A DNA stretch of 64,000 nucleotides from Candidatus Kaistia colombiensis (lineage in GTDB: Bacteria > Pseudomonadota > Alphaproteobacteria > Rhizobiales > Kaistiaceae), in contig CP119318.1 in the NCBI GenBank assembly GCA_029203105.1, positions 2,990,501 through 3,054,500 of the forward strand. Reading direction: 5' to 3'. Shown piece by piece: positions 63,321 to 64,000 of this stretch. The translations under genes and the position numbers were made by a program. The notes under the pieces are model-generated. The model did no database searches, was not told where the DNA came from, and saw only the letters and a program-made list of their open reading frames with translations. Positions within the stretch are counted from its first letter, which is position 1; the number at the start of each line of letters is the position of its first letter.

Positions 63321-63989
63321 ATGGTCGATTTCGCCAAGGCGCGAACCACGATGGTGGACTGTCAGATTCGCACCGTCGACGTCACCGAGTACGATGTGCT
63401 CGACGCCTTCGCCGCGGTGCCGCGCGAAACCTTCGCGCCGGATCATCTGAAGCCGCTTGCCTATATCGATGAAGACATTCTCGTGTCCGCCCCCGGCGCG
63501 ACGCCGCGCTATGTGATGGAGCCGGGGCCTCTGGCCAAGCTGGTGCAGCTCGCGGAAGTTGGGCCGACCGACCGCGTCCTCGATATCGGTTCGACGACCG
63601 GCTATTCCGCCGCCATTCTGAGCCACCTCGCGGCCTCGGTCGTCGCGCTCGAATCGGACGAGACACTCGCCGCGGCCGCGCGCGACAATCTCACCGCACT
63701 CGGCATCTCGAATGTCGAAGTCGTGGTCGGCCCGCTTGAGGGCGGTCATGCCGCCAAGGCGCCCTACGACGTGATTCTGCTGGAGGGCGCAATCGAGCTC
63801 CTGCCGCAGGCTCTGATCGATCAGATCGGCGAGGGTGGACGAATCATTGCCGTGGTCGGGGCGAACGGCCTGGCTGCAAAGGCAACGATCTACACGCGTT
63901 CCGGTGGTTCCGTCAGCGGCCGGCCGGCGTTCAATACCTCGGTCCGGACGTTGCCGGGCTTCGCCAAGCCCAAGGCGTTCGTTTTCTAA
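63321..63989 (+). CDS. Protein-L-isoaspartate O-methyltransferase family protein
   Basis: A 222-residue class I SAM-dependent methyltransferase of the Pcm family. The start MVDFAKARTTMVDCQIRTVDVTEYDVLDAFAAVPRETFAP is typical of the alphaproteobacterial members, and motif I is RVLDIGSTTGYSAAILS, with Ser-Thr-Thr-Gly replacing the GTGSGY of classic Pcm. YDVILLEGAIELLPQALIDQIGEGGRIIAV follows. In relatives this gene commonly precedes tolC, which would lie just past the window. True isoaspartate repair activity is uncertain given the altered motif. Confidence 0.85.
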   Translation: MVDFAKARTTMVDCQIRTVDVTEYDVLDAFAAVPRETFAPDHLKPLAYIDEDILVSAPGATPRYVMEPGPLAKLVQLAEVGPTDRVLDIGSTTGYSAAILSHLAASVVALESDETLAAAARDNLTALGISNVEVVVGPLEGGHAAKAPYDVILLEGAIELLPQALIDQIGEGGRIIAVVGANGLAAKATIYTRSGGSVSGRPAFNTSVRTLPGFAKPKAFVF

Positions 63990-64000
63990 TTTTCCATTTG

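Overview
The window is GC-rich chromosomal DNA of an alphaproteobacterium, most likely order Hyphomicrobiales (Rhizobiales). Support comes from the sdhE-mfd pair, the hom-glpX-recJ order, an IalB-family protein, class I PhaC, aerobic cobalamin genes (CobN/CobW/CbtAB) with a B12 riboswitch, an FdsGBA-type formate dehydrogenase, and two families of palindromic intergenic repeats common in this order. A genus cannot be given from sequence alone. Almost everything is ordinary metabolic and housekeeping chromosome. I see no prophage, insertion sequence, integrase, CRISPR array, toxin-antitoxin or defence system.

Layout. 1-7.4 kb: end of a methyltransferase, rsuA, a BaiN-like flavoprotein, then on the minus strand gfa, argC and the rplM-rpsI ribosomal operon (promoter and terminator visible), then a VOC protein, a secreted SH3-like protein and a CoA-binding protein. 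7.5-16.9 kb: MetY-type sulfhydrylase, PhaC, a lipoprotein, a PLP aminotransferase, homoserine dehydrogenase, GlpX and RecJ. 17.3-27.8 kb: one probable operon of an XRE-cupin regulator, a five-gene dipeptide-type ABC transporter, a GAF protein and the hydantoinase/oxoprolinase pair HyuA/HyuB, closed by a strong terminator. 28-36.2 kb: small genes, sdhE, mfd, an orphan YejA-like binding protein and an IalB-family protein. 36.6-42.5 kb: fdsG-fdsB-fdsA-fdhD-fdsD, an NAD-dependent molybdenum/tungsten formate dehydrogenase operon. 42.7-43.1 kb: two tandem identical tRNA-Asn genes, each with its own hairpin terminator. 43.4-46.5 kb: a tctCBA tripartite tricarboxylate transporter. 47-62.7 kb: cobalamin region with riboswitch-cbtB-cbtA-cobP-cobW-cobN-cobO-cobQ on plus, cobD-btuF on minus, btuB-btuC-btuD on plus and cobC on minus. 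62.9-64 kb: tRNA-Cys and a Pcm-like methyltransferase.

How the genes work together. The cobalamin block covers cobalt import (CbtAB), cobalt insertion (CobN, CobW), corrinoid adenosylation (CobO), amidation (CobQ), the aminopropanol arm (CobC, CobD), nucleotide-loop activation (CobP) and corrinoid uptake (BtuB/F/C/D). The formate block is a complete soluble FDH with its sulfurtransferase. The transporter-HyuAB block looks like uptake plus hydrolysis of a small cyclic amide or peptide-like compound.

Two observations matter most. First, a palindromic repeat of about 120 bp that is intergenic at 19.7 kb sits in frame inside cobN and adds about 40 residues; fragments of the same family supply the ribosome-binding site of cobQ. 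Second, about thirty single-base frameshifts cluster in two tracts (7.6-13.4 kb and 21.8-24.8 kb) and break conserved, probably essential genes. I read these as consensus errors in the sequence, not real gene decay, and I give the reconstructed gene spans.
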